Source: Streptomyces sp. DvalAA-43 (GTDB lineage: Bacteria; Actinomycetota; Actinomycetes; Streptomycetales; Streptomycetaceae). From it: 64,000 bases of DNA. The notes under the pieces were generated by a model, which was not told the DNA's origin, made no database searches, and saw only the letters and a list, made by a program, of their open reading frames with translations. Both the position numbers and the translations under genes were made by a program. The stretch spans positions 62,001-126,000 of the forward strand of contig NZ_FMBW01000064.1 of the NCBI RefSeq assembly GCF_900091725.1, written 5' to 3'. Positions 26,487 to 34,541 of this stretch are shown one piece after another. Position 1 is the stretch's first letter, and each line of letters starts with the position of its first letter.

Positions 26487-27992
26487 GTGAACGAGCAGCA
26501 GACGGGCCGGCTGTACGGGGTCGGGCTCGGTCCCGGCGATCCGGCTCTGATGACCGTACGCGCGGTGGAGATCATCGCCGAGGCCGATGTCATCGCCTAT
26601 CACAGCGCCCGGCACGGGCGGTCGATCGCCCGGTCCATCGCGGCGAAGCACATCCGTGCCGACCATGTGGAGGAGCCGCTGGTCTATCCCGTCACGACGG
26701 AGACCACGGACCACCCGGGCGGTTACCGGGGGGCGATGGAGGAGTTCTACGCCGAGGCGGCGGCCCGCCTGGCGGTGCACCTCGACGCCGGGCGCACGGT
26801 CGCCGTGCTGGCCGAGGGCGACCCGCTCTTCTACGGCTCGTACATGCACATGCACAAGCGTCTCGCCGACCGCTACCCGACCGAGGTGATCCCGGGCGTC
26901 ACCTCGGTCAGCGCGGCCGCCGCGCGGCTCGGTACCCCGCTCGTCGAGGGCGAGGAGGTGCTGACCATCCTGCCCGGCACCCTGCCGGAGGAGGAGCTGA
27001 CCGCCCGGCTCGCCGCCACCGACGCCGCCGTGGTCATGAAGCTGGGCCGGACGTTTCCCGCCGTGCGCCGCGCCTTCGAGACGTCCGGGCGGCTGCCCGA
27101 GGCGCGTTATGTCGAGCGCGCCACGATGGCCGGGGAGCGTGTGGGCGAGCTGGCCGAGGTCGACGCCGACTCCGTGCCGTACTTCGCGGTCGCGGTGCTG
27201 CCCAGCCGGATCGGGGCACCGCGTCCCGAACGTGCCCCGGAGGGCGGCGGGGTGACCGTGGTCGGTACCGGCCCGGCCGGGCCGCTGTGGCTGACGCCCG
27301 AGACGCGCGGGGCGCTGGCCGCCGCCGACGACCTGGTCGGCTACACCACCTATCTCGACCGGGTGCCGGTCCGTCCGGGGCAGGTGCGCCACGGCTCGGA
27401 CAACAAGGTCGAGTCGGAGCGTGCCGAGTTCGCCCTCGACCTGGCCCGGCGGGGGCGGCGGGTGGCCGTGGTGTCCGGCGGCGATCCGGGGGTCTTCGCC
27501 ATGGCGACGGCCGTCCTGGAGGTGGCCTCGCAGGACGCGTACGCGCAGGTGCCGGTGCGGGTGCTGCCGGGGGTGACGGCGGCCAACGCCGCCGCTGCCC
27601 GTGCGGGTGCGCCGCTGGGCCACGACTACGCCGCGATATCGCTCTCCGACCGGCTCAAGCCGTGGGAGGTCATCGCGGAGCGGCTGCGGGCGGCCGCGAC
27701 GGCGGATCTGGTGCTCGCGCTGTACAACCCCGGTTCGCGCAGCCGGACCTGGCAGGTCGGCAAGGCGCGCGACCTGCTGCTCGAACACCGCTCGCCGGAC
27801 ACCCCGGTGGTCCTCGGCCGGGATGTCGGCGGTCCGGCCGAGAGCGTGCGGACGGTGCGCCTGGGCGACCTCGATCCCGCCGAGGTCGACATGCGCACGA
27901 TCCTGCTGGTCGGTTCCTCGCAGACCCGCTGGGTTCGGCGCGGTGGCGGGGAGCAGATCGTCTGGACGCCCCGCCGCTATCCGGAGGACTGA
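26487..27992 (+). CDS. cobIJ: Fused precorrin-2 C20-methyltransferase / precorrin-3B C17-methyltransferase
   Basis: 501 residues, two tetrapyrrole methylases in one chain. The N-terminal half (about 1-245) is CobI: GVGLGPGDPALMTVRAVE, AEGDPLFYGSY, EVIPGVTSVSAAAARLG. The C-terminal half (about 252-501) is CobJ: VVGTGPAGPLWLTPETR, YTTYLDRV, VVSGGDPGVFAMA, LPGVTAANAAAARAGAPLGHDY. Both use S-adenosylmethionine. CobJ also contracts the ring, so it acts directly on the CobG product. The fusion is known from actinobacteria. The start is a GTG two nt after cobH, which supplies the ribosome site GAGGAAGAG. The last 16 bases overlap the convergent cobK. Confidence 0.95.
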   Translation: MNEQQTGRLYGVGLGPGDPALMTVRAVEIIAEADVIAYHSARHGRSIARSIAAKHIRADHVEEPLVYPVTTETTDHPGGYRGAMEEFYAEAAARLAVHLDAGRTVAVLAEGDPLFYGSYMHMHKRLADRYPTEVIPGVTSVSAAAARLGTPLVEGEEVLTILPGTLPEEELTARLAATDAAVVMKLGRTFPAVRRAFETSGRLPEARYVERATMAGERVGELAEVDADSVPYFAVAVLPSRIGAPRPERAPEGGGVTVVGTGPAGPLWLTPETRGALAAADDLVGYTTYLDRVPVRPGQVRHGSDNKVESERAEFALDLARRGRRVAVVSGGDPGVFAMATAVLEVASQDAYAQVPVRVLPGVTAANAAAARAGAPLGHDYAAISLSDRLKPWEVIAERLRAAATADLVLALYNPGSRSRTWQVGKARDLLLEHRSPDTPVVLGRDVGGPAESVRTVRLGDLDPAEVDMRTILLVGSSQTRWVRRGGGEQIVWTPRRYPED

Positions 27993-28774
27993 GTACGGGC
28001 GGCCGTCGGCCGCGGGCCGTGGCGGAGGTGTTCGCGCAGCCACTCCACGGCGGGTTCCGGTCCGTCGACGACCGGGATGCCCCGGGGCACCGGCGGCCTC
28101 CGCACCACCACCACCGGGATCCGCGCCTCGCGGGCCGCGGTGAGTTTGGGGGCGGTGGCGGCTCCTCCGCTGTCCTTCGTGACGACGACGTCGATGCGAT
28201 GGCGGCGGATCAGCTCGCGTTCCCCGTCCAGGGAGAACGGGCCCCGGTCGAGCAGGACCTCCATGCGGGCGGGGTGCGGCGCTTCCGGGGCGTCCACCGA
28301 GCGCATCAGGAACCACAGCTCGTCCAGACCGGCGAAGGCGGCCAGCCCCATCCGCCCCGTCGTGAGGAACACCCGCCGTCCCAGCGCGGGCAGTGCCGCC
28401 GCGGCCTCGGCGAGGGAACCGGCCGCATGCCAGTCGTCGCCGTCGCCGGGCACCCAGCCGGGTCGGCGCAGTGCCAGCAGGGGAACATGGGCGGCAGCGG
28501 CGGCGGCTGCCGCGTTGAAACTGATCGTCCCGGCGAAAGGATGGGTGGCGTCGATGAGCGCGTCCACCTGGTGCGTACGCAGCCATGCGGCGAGCCCCTC
28601 GGCTCCCCCGAAGCCACCGATGCGGACCTCGCCCGGCGGAAGCCTCGGGCCGGACACGCGTCCGGCGAGCGAACTCGTCAGCCGGGCACCGGCCGGGAGC
28701 AGTTCCACCAGCGACTCGGCGAGGCGACGGGCCTCCGTCGTGCCGCCGAGTACGAGTACATGCATCGGATCCAT
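27977..28774 (-). CDS. cobK: Precorrin-6A reductase
   Basis: 265 residues from ATG 28774, or 262 from ATG 28765 (MHVLVLGGTTEAR), which is where family similarity begins. The N-terminal VLGGTTEARRLAE is the NADPH-binding segment. DATHPFAGTISFNA is the CobK/CbiJ hallmark, and VVTKDSGG comes near the end. It reduces precorrin-6A to dihydro-precorrin-6B. It sits on the minus strand between plus-strand cob genes, overlaps the cobIJ end by 16 nt, and its first ATG is only two bases from the cbiD start, so it must be transcribed from a promoter inside or beyond cbiD. Confidence 0.92.
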   Translation of the reverse strand: MDPMHVLVLGGTTEARRLAESLVELLPAGARLTSSLAGRVSGPRLPPGEVRIGGFGGAEGLAAWLRTHQVDALIDATHPFAGTISFNAAAAAAAAHVPLLALRRPGWVPGDGDDWHAAGSLAEAAAALPALGRRVFLTTGRMGLAAFAGLDELWFLMRSVDAPEAPHPARMEVLLDRGPFSLDGERELIRRHRIDVVVTKDSGGAATAPKLTAAREARIPVVVVRRPPVPRGIPVVDGPEPAVEWLREHLRHGPRPTAARTQSSG

Positions 28775-28776
28775 CC

Positions 28777-29892
28777 ATGGGTGAGAGCGAGGGCGGCCGC
28801 GACGCCCAGCTGAAACACACCGGTCTGCGGCCCGGCTGGACCACCGGCGCCTGTGCGACCGCGGCGGCCACCGCCGCGTACACGGCCCTGCTGACGGGTG
28901 ACTTCCCCGACCCGGTGACGATCACCCTACCCAAGGGGCAGACGCCCGCTTTCGCGCTCGCGGTGGAGGAGCTGGCGGAGGGCCGGGCGACGGCCGGGGT
29001 GGTCAAGGACGCGGGCGACGACCCCGATGTGACGCACGGCGCTCTGGTGCGGGTGACCGTGCGGAAGCTGCCGCCGGGCTCGGGTGTGGTGTTCCGGGCC
29101 GGGCCCGGTGTGGGCACGGTCACCCTTCCCGGGCTGCCGCTGGACGTCGGGGAGCCGGCGATCAATCCCGTGCCGCGCGGGATGATCCGCGACCACATCG
29201 CGCAGGTCGCCGCGGAGCACCGGGGTTCGGGGGACGTCGAGGTCACCGTGTCGGTGGACGACGGCGAGGAGATAGCCCGTTCCACCTGGAACCCGCGCCT
29301 CGGCATCCTGGGCGGTCTGTCGATCCTCGGCACGACGGGGGTCGTGGTGCCGTACTCCTGCTCGGCGTGGATCGACTCGATCCGCCGCGGTGTGGACGTG
29401 GCCCGTGCCGCCGGGCACACCCATGTGGCCGGGTGCACGGGTTCCACCTCGGAGAGGACCGTGGTGTCCGAGTACGGGCTGCCGGAGATCGCGCTGCTCG
29501 ACATGGGGGACTTCGCGGGCGCGGTGCTGAAGTACGTACGCCGTCACCCGGTGGACCGGCTCACGGTCTGCGGCGGGTTCGCGAAGCTCTCGAAGCTCGC
29601 CGCCGGCCATCTGGACCTGCACTCCGCCCGGTCCCAGGTCGACAAGCCCTTCCTGGCCGGGCTGGCCCGGCGCGGTGGTGCGGACGAGGCTCTGGCGGCC
29701 GAGGTGGCGGTCGCGAACACCGGTCTCGCGGCGCTCCAGCTGTGTCTCGCGCGGGGTGTGCCGCTCGGAGACCTGGTGGCCGTGGCGGCGCGGGACGAGG
29801 CGTTGTCGGTGCTGCGGGGTGCGCCGGTCGCCGTGGACGTCATCTGCATCGACCGGGCGGGCACGGTCGTCGGGCGCAGCAGTGTGCGCTGA
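28777..29892 (+). CDS. cbiD: Cobalt-precorrin-5B C1-methyltransferase
   Basis: 371 residues. The family opening LRPGWTTGACATAAATAAY is clear. It is followed by LPKGQTPAF, VVKDAGDDPDVTHGALV, GVGTVTLPGLPLDVGEPAINPVPR, GRT-like STSERTV and CGGFAKLSKLAAGHLDLHS. CbiD methylates C1 and supports removal of the C20 fragment, a step handled by CobF in the classical aerobic route. Its presence beside cobG is notable. The ATG at 28777 has no good ribosome site because it abuts the divergent cobK start. Convergent cobM begins its 3' end 29 nt downstream. Confidence 0.93.
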   Translation: MGESEGGRDAQLKHTGLRPGWTTGACATAAATAAYTALLTGDFPDPVTITLPKGQTPAFALAVEELAEGRATAGVVKDAGDDPDVTHGALVRVTVRKLPPGSGVVFRAGPGVGTVTLPGLPLDVGEPAINPVPRGMIRDHIAQVAAEHRGSGDVEVTVSVDDGEEIARSTWNPRLGILGGLSILGTTGVVVPYSCSAWIDSIRRGVDVARAAGHTHVAGCTGSTSERTVVSEYGLPEIALLDMGDFAGAVLKYVRRHPVDRLTVCGGFAKLSKLAAGHLDLHSARSQVDKPFLAGLARRGGADEALAAEVAVANTGLAALQLCLARGVPLGDLVAVAARDEALSVLRGAPVAVDVICIDRAGTVVGRSSVR

Positions 29893-29921
29893 CCGTCCGC
29901 CCGGCAGATGCGGCGGTGCCG

Positions 29922-30671
29922 TCAGCAGACGTGGCGTTCGCGTCCGGGCGAGTAGAGGTGGCTGTCCCGGAACTGCTCGGCGCCCAGGGTGCGGCCGACC
30001 ATGATGACGGCGGTACGGAGCACGCCCGCCGCCTTCACCTGCCCGGCGATGTCGTCGAGGGTTCCGCGCAGGACGAGTTCGTCCGGGCGTGAGGCCAGTG
30101 CCACGACGGCGGCCGGGCAGTCGGCCCCGTAGTGCGGCAGCAGTTCCTCGACGACTCGGTCCACGTACCGGGCGGCGAGGTGCAGCACGATCAGGGCGCC
30201 GCTGCGGCCCAGCGTGGCCAGGTCCTCGCCCTCCGGCATCGCGGTGGCGCGGTGGGCGATCCGGGTGAGGATGACGGTCTGACCGACGGTCGGCACGGTC
30301 AGCTCACGCTTGAGCGCGGCGGCGGCGGCCGCGAACGCGGGCACGCCGGGCACCACTTCGTACGGGACACCGGCCTCGTCGAGCCGCCGCATCTGCTCGT
30401 TGACCGCGCTGAAGACCGAGGGGTCGCCCGAGTGCAGCCGGGCCACGTCGTGACCGGCCCGGTGCGCGGCCGTCAGCTCGGCGGTGATCTGGTCGATGTC
30501 CAGCTGCGCGGTGTCCACCAGGCGGGCGTCCGGGGGGCATTCGGCGAGCAGTTCCTCGGGCACCAGGCTGCCCGCGTACAGGCACACTCCGCAGGAGGCG
30601 AGTGTGCGGGCACCGCGCACGGTGATCAGGTCGGCCGCCCCCGGGCCCGCGCCGATGAAATAGACGGTCAT
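29922..30671 (-). CDS. cobM: Precorrin-4 C11-methyltransferase
   Basis: 249 residues, usual length. Motifs of the tetrapyrrole methylase fold are MTVYFIGAGPGAADLITVRG at the N terminus, CLYAGSLVPEELL, ARLHSGDPSVFSA, YEVVPGVPAF and HLAARYVDRVVEELL. CobM adds a methyl group at C11 of precorrin-4. The start at 30671 overlaps the cobL stop (ATGA), so the two are translationally coupled. A longer open frame extends upstream but is antisense-like shadow over cobL. Confidence 0.95.
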   Translation of the reverse strand: MTVYFIGAGPGAADLITVRGARTLASCGVCLYAGSLVPEELLAECPPDARLVDTAQLDIDQITAELTAAHRAGHDVARLHSGDPSVFSAVNEQMRRLDEAGVPYEVVPGVPAFAAAAAALKRELTVPTVGQTVILTRIAHRATAMPEGEDLATLGRSGALIVLHLAARYVDRVVEELLPHYGADCPAAVVALASRPDELVLRGTLDDIAGQVKAAGVLRTAVIMVGRTLGAEQFRDSHLYSPGRERHVC

Positions 30672-31969
30672 CCGTTGTCTCCTGGGTCTTGCGCGGGCTC
30701 CTGTGCTGAGCTGTCCGCTTCGGTACTGGTCGAGGGTTTGCGTACGGACCACTGGGTGACCGGCATGGCCTGCCGCCAGCCGGTGAAGCCGCCGACCGGC
30801 ACGGCGTGGGCGACCGCGAGCCGGACCAGGTCGCCGCCGTGACGGCGGTGCGCCTCGGCGAGCAGCGCCTCGGACTCCAGTGTGACGGTGTTGGCGACCA
30901 GCCGTCCGCCGGGCCCCAGCGCGTCCCAGCAGGCGTCGAGGAGGCCGGGCGCGGTCAGCCCGCCGCCGATGAACACGGCGTCGGGTGCGGGGAGTCCGGC
31001 CAGGTCGCCGGGGGCCCGGCCGGTGACCACGCGCAGGGCCGGTACGCCGAGGCGGTCGGCGTTGCGCACGATGCGTGCGGCCCGTGCCGGATCGCGTTCC
31101 ACGGTGACCGCCCGGCAGGACGGGTGGCTCCGCATCCATTCGATCGCGATGGATCCCGAGCCTCCGCCGATGTCCCAGAGGAGTTCGCCGGGGGCGGGCG
31201 CGAGCACGCCGAGGGTCGCGGCCCGGATGTGCCGCTTGGTGAGCTGGCCGTCGTGCTCGTATGCCTCGTCGGGCAGCCCGGGAACGGCGCCGAGGCGCGG
31301 TGCTCCGGGGGCGCGCCGGCATTCGACCGCGATGATGTTCAGCGGGTCGCCCGGGGAGTGCGGCCAGTGGTCCGCGGTGCCCTCCAGGCATGCCTCGTCC
31401 GCCCCGCCGAGCTGTTCGAGCACGCGCAGACGGCTCGGGCCGAAGCCCTGTTCGCGCAGGAGTCCGGCGACTGCGGCCGGGGTGTCGGCGTCCGCGCTGA
31501 GGACGAGCACCCGCCGTCCGTCGTGCAGAGCGGCGGCGAGCCGTGCGGCGGGGCGGCCGACCAGGGTGACGGTCTCGGTGTCCTCGACCGGCCAGCCGAT
31601 CCGGGCACAGGCGTAGGACACGGACGACGGGTGGGGCAGGATCCTCAGCGCATCGGGGCCGAGCACTTCGGTGAGGGCCCGGCCGATGCCGTAGAACATC
31701 GGGTCGCCGCTGGCCAGGACGGCGATCCGGCTCCGGGCGTGCGCGGCGAGCAGGCCGGGGACGGCGGGCCGCAGCGGCGAGGGCCACGGCACGCGTTGCC
31801 CCCGGCAGGACGGCGGGAGCAGGGCCAGCTGCCGCGCGCCACCGATGAGCACCTGGGCGTCGGCCAACGCCGCGCGCGCCGCGTCGGGCAGTCCCGCCCA
31901 TCCGTCGGCGCCGATTCCCACGACGGTCACCGCAGGTGGGACGGGTGGTGCGGGTGGAGCGAGAGTCAC
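30668..31969 (-). CDS. cobL: Precorrin-6Y C5,15-methyltransferase (decarboxylating), CbiE-CbiT fusion
   Basis: 433 residues. The N-terminal half is CbiE-like (VTVVGIGADGWAGL, VLASGDPMFYGIGR). The C-terminal half is CbiT-like, with the SAM-binding glycine motif LLWDIGGGSGSIAIEW and FIGGGLT. The fusion methylates C5 and C15 and removes the acetate CO2 at ring C. I choose the GTG at 31969, preceded by GAGGT with good spacing. A GTG at 32035 in the same frame would add 22 residues that look non-coding. It is the first gene of cobL-cobM and is divergent from tsaD across a region with a Fur-family palindrome. Confidence 0.92.
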   Translation of the reverse strand: MTLAPPAPPVPPAVTVVGIGADGWAGLPDAARAALADAQVLIGGARQLALLPPSCRGQRVPWPSPLRPAVPGLLAAHARSRIAVLASGDPMFYGIGRALTEVLGPDALRILPHPSSVSYACARIGWPVEDTETVTLVGRPAARLAAALHDGRRVLVLSADADTPAAVAGLLREQGFGPSRLRVLEQLGGADEACLEGTADHWPHSPGDPLNIIAVECRRAPGAPRLGAVPGLPDEAYEHDGQLTKRHIRAATLGVLAPAPGELLWDIGGGSGSIAIEWMRSHPSCRAVTVERDPARAARIVRNADRLGVPALRVVTGRAPGDLAGLPAPDAVFIGGGLTAPGLLDACWDALGPGGRLVANTVTLESEALLAEAHRRHGGDLVRLAVAHAVPVGGFTGWRQAMPVTQWSVRKPSTSTEADSSAQEPAQDPGDNG

Positions 31970-32062
31970 GGCCGGTACCTCGGTGTTCAGGGGATGACGC
32001 AGCCGAACTCTACTGTCCGGCCGTGCTCGGTCCACGGCCAGGTCGCCACCCCCGTACCCTTA

Positions 32063-32079
32063 TTGCAAACTATTCGCAA
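32063..32079. promoter_or_regulatory. Nur/Fur-family-like palindrome between cobL and tsaD
   Basis: TTGCAA-ACTAT-TCGCAA matches the published Streptomyces Nur box (tTGCaa-N5-ttGCAA) at all but one base. It is an 8-1-8 imperfect palindrome in an unusually A+T-rich island (32060-32090). It is 27 nt before the tsaD start and 94 nt before the cobL start, so it could overlap either promoter. Nur is the nickel-responsive Fur-family repressor. No nur gene is in the window. Confidence 0.45.
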
Positions 32080-32105
32080 CTAATCATGAAGTGCGGGAGT
32101 GTGCT

Positions 32106-33212
32106 GTGGGGTCTCCGGTGGTGCTCGGAATCGAGTCGTCGTGCGACGAGACCGGCGCGGGTCTCGTCCGCGACGGGCGGCTGCTCGGGCAGGCGGTGGC
32201 GTCGAGCATGGACGAGCACGCGCGGTTCGGCGGAGTCGTCCCGGAGATCGCGGCCCGTGCGCATGTCTCGTCGCTGACCCCGGTGGTGTCCCGGGCCCTG
32301 GCCGAAGCGGGGCTGCGCATGAAGGACATCGGCGCGGTCGCCGTCACCACGGGCCCTGGTCTGTCGGGGGCGCTCCAGGTCGGCCTGGCCGGCGCGAAGG
32401 GGCTCGCGTACGCGCTGGGCGTGCCGCTCCACGGGGTGCACCATCTGGCCGGGCACGTGGCCGCCGACACTCTGGAGCACGGCCCGCTGCCCGATCCGTG
32501 CGTGGTCCTGATCGTGTCCGGCGGCCACACGTCCCTGCTGCTCGTGCGCGATCTGGCCCGCGATCCGATCCTGCATCTCGGCGACACCCTCGACGACGCG
32601 GCCGGCGAGTGCTTCGACAAGGTCGCCCGTGTCTTCGGCCTGCCCTATCCGGGCGGTCCGGCCATCGACCGGGCGGCGCGGACGGGCGACCCGGGCGCGG
32701 TGGCGTTCCCGCGTCCGCTCACGGGGCCGGGCGACGCCCCCTACGCGTTCTCCTTCTCCGGCCTGAAGACCGCCGCGGCCCGCTGGGCGGAGCAGCACCG
32801 GATCCGCCGGGCCCGGCTCCCCCTGGCCGATGGAGCCGCCGCGCTCCAGGAGGCCGTCGCGGACGTGCTGACCCGCAAGGCGGTGGCCGCCTGCGACGCG
32901 TACGGCGTGGGCACGCTGGTCGTGGTGGGCGGCGTGGCCGCCAACTCCCGCGTACGGGCCCTGGCCCAGGAGCGGTGCCGGTCCGCCGGAATCACCCTGC
33001 GCGTGCCGCCGCTGCGGCTGTGCACCGACAACGGCGCGATGATCGCCGCGGTCGGGGACCTGCTGGTCCGCGCGGGCGCACTACCGGCACCACTGGACGT
33101 GTCCATCGACCCGTCGGCGCCACTGGAGTACGCCGCGCTGCATCCGGTCGCGGGCAGCGGCACCGGGGCCGTCGGGCGCGCGGACACCGCCGTCCGGGGC
33201 ACGCTTCGGTGA
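32106..33212 (+). CDS. tsaD: tRNA threonylcarbamoyladenosine synthase catalytic subunit TsaD (possible second copy)
   Basis: 368 residues with the TsaD/Kae1 signatures: LGIESSCDETGAGLV, GVVPEIAARAH, TTGPGLSGALQVG, HHLAGH with metal-ligand histidines H113 and H117, VSGGHTSLLLV, DDAAGECFDKVARVFGLPYP, FSFSGLKTA and GGVAANSRVR. It transfers the threonylcarbamoyl group to A37 of ANN-decoding tRNAs. Start: GTG 32106 with GGGAG six nt upstream. GTG 32091 is the alternative. In Streptomyces the housekeeping tsaD normally sits with tsaB/tsaE-type genes. Here it stands beside cobalamin genes with a metal-regulator-like box in front, so it may be an extra paralogue. That point is inference. Confidence 0.88.
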   Translation: MGSPVVLGIESSCDETGAGLVRDGRLLGQAVASSMDEHARFGGVVPEIAARAHVSSLTPVVSRALAEAGLRMKDIGAVAVTTGPGLSGALQVGLAGAKGLAYALGVPLHGVHHLAGHVAADTLEHGPLPDPCVVLIVSGGHTSLLLVRDLARDPILHLGDTLDDAAGECFDKVARVFGLPYPGGPAIDRAARTGDPGAVAFPRPLTGPGDAPYAFSFSGLKTAAARWAEQHRIRRARLPLADGAAALQEAVADVLTRKAVAACDAYGVGTLVVVGGVAANSRVRALAQERCRSAGITLRVPPLRLCTDNGAMIAAVGDLLVRAGALPAPLDVSIDPSAPLEYAALHPVAGSGTGAVGRADTAVRGTLR

Positions 33213-33350
33213 TCAGCGTTCCCCGGGGATGCGACAAGTGAGCCGACGCTCGCGGGATCACGCGGACTCTACGTCGGATCCGCGCAGCCGAGACGAGCAC
33301 TCCCCCATGGCATGTGCGGCAGACATCGAGGTCCGGATCGATCACGGTGA

Positions 33351-33390
33351 CCGCTCCGGGGCCGGGGCACGAGCCCCGGCCCCGGAGCGG
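33351..33390. terminator. Strong bidirectional terminator between tsaD and the protease
   Basis: A perfect 18-bp stem: CCGCTCCGGGGCCGGGGC (33351-33368), loop ACGA, complement at 33373-33390. It lies 138 nt after tsaD and 25 nt after the convergent protease. The remaining 33213-33350 shows no gene. Confidence 0.85.
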
Positions 33391-33415
33391 CACGAGTACC
33401 GAAGGAGCAGCCCGG

Positions 33416-34348
33416 TCAGGCGTTCTGGGCGCCGTTCCAGACGTCGTACGCGGCGTTTCCGTACGCGGACGTGGCCGCCGCCGCTCCGTAGCTGCCGGAG
33501 TAGGCACCGGTCTGTATCGCGTTGCCGTCGGACTGGTAGTTCTCGATCCAGGCGCCGCCGCTGGCACCGCCGGACAGGCCGTTGCAGTTGTCCATCAGGC
33601 GCTGCCCGCCGGGCCCCGCGTAACCCTGGCCCTCGCACCAGACGGCATAGTCCTTGTCGGCCGGCAGACCGATGATGTGCGCGTAGTTGCTGGACCAGTT
33701 GAAGCCGAGCCCGGTGGAGCCGACGACGTCCTGCACATGCCGGCCGTCCGGGGTGTCCAGGACGAGGAAGGCGTTGTCGTTCTCCTGACCGCCTCCCGTG
33801 ACCCAGCCCGCGCTGCGCCAGCCCCACCAGCCGTAGGGCGCGTTGCCCTTGTTGTAGTTGGGCGCAAAGCGGTAGTTGGTGCCGCCTTCACCGAAGCCGC
33901 AGTGCCGCGCGGTCGCCACCACCGAACGGTTGTTGCTCGTGACAACGTTGCCAGAGCAGATGTAGTCGCCCTTGCCCGGGATCGTGAAGTACAGGCGCCC
34001 CACCGTCCCCCACACGCTGGCCCGGGTCTCAACTCCCGAGCTCGCCTGGGGTCTTGTCGCGGGTACGTGCACCGGTTCGCCGCCCTGCCCGGCGGCCGCG
34101 ACGGTCAGGGGCCGCGTCTCGGAGCCGGCGTCGGGCGCGGGCATCGGCCGGGCCGCGCGGATCCGCGCCGGGGTCCAGTAGGCGTCGAGTCGGGCGCGCG
34201 ACTCGGTGTTGACGACCTGGGCGGTCCCGGTCCGGGAACCGGTCGGCCGCTCCTGTGCGACGGCCGTGACCGGCGTCAGCGCCGCGCACAGACTCGCTGC
34301 CGCGACGCATGCGGTGAGGGTGGTGCGGGTGAATCGACGTAAGCGCAT
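33416..34348 (-). CDS. Secreted trypsin-like serine protease
   Basis: 310 residues. A Sec signal (basic MRLRRFTRTT, then a hydrophobic stretch, then ALTPVTAVA) is followed by a propeptide-like region to about 105. The chymotrypsin-fold triad is visible: H149 in VATARHC, D191 in ENDNAFLVL, S263 in GLSGGASGGAW. The spacing resembles glutamyl-endopeptidase-like enzymes rather than classic trypsin. Four cysteines (130s, C150, C238 region, C255) could form two disulfides. It is exported and probably degrades extracellular protein. The ATG at 34348 has a weak AGAGAGGT-like site upstream. It appears monocistronic. Confidence 0.88.
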   Translation of the reverse strand: MRLRRFTRTTLTACVAAASLCAALTPVTAVAQERPTGSRTGTAQVVNTESRARLDAYWTPARIRAARPMPAPDAGSETRPLTVAAAGQGGEPVHVPATRPQASSGVETRASVWGTVGRLYFTIPGKGDYICSGNVVTSNNRSVVATARHCGFGEGGTNYRFAPNYNKGNAPYGWWGWRSAGWVTGGGQENDNAFLVLDTPDGRHVQDVVGSTGLGFNWSSNYAHIIGLPADKDYAVWCEGQGYAGPGGQRLMDNCNGLSGGASGGAWIENYQSDGNAIQTGAYSGSYGAAAATSAYGNAAYDVWNGAQNA

Positions 34349-34511
34349 GGGTACCTCTCTGGTTCGGGAGATGGAACCGGCACGCCCACTGTGTCAGCCC
34401 CGAGCCGGAAGAGGGCCGACATTCGGTCAACTCCGTTGTCGGCAACGGCCATTGCGATGCATCCCGCCCCAGCGCCGGAGCGTGAAGGGCCTCCGGCGCC
34501 GGGGCCGCGAT

Positions 34512-34535
34512 CGGCCCGGCGCGCGGGCCGGGCCG
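34512..34535 (-). terminator. Terminator after the GntR regulator
   Basis: CGGCCCGGC (34512-34520), a 6-nt loop, and GCCGGGCCG (34527-34535), just past the GntR stop on the minus strand. A second hairpin (GCGCCGGAG at 34472-34480 with CTCCGGCGC at 34491-34499) follows it. Confidence 0.6.
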
Positions 34536-34541
34536 TGCCGT

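Noticed and set aside
25890..29504. A 1204-codon minus-strand frame across cobH, cobIJ, cobK and cbiD
   Set aside because: It crosses four recognised genes in the antisense sense or another frame and shows no family features.
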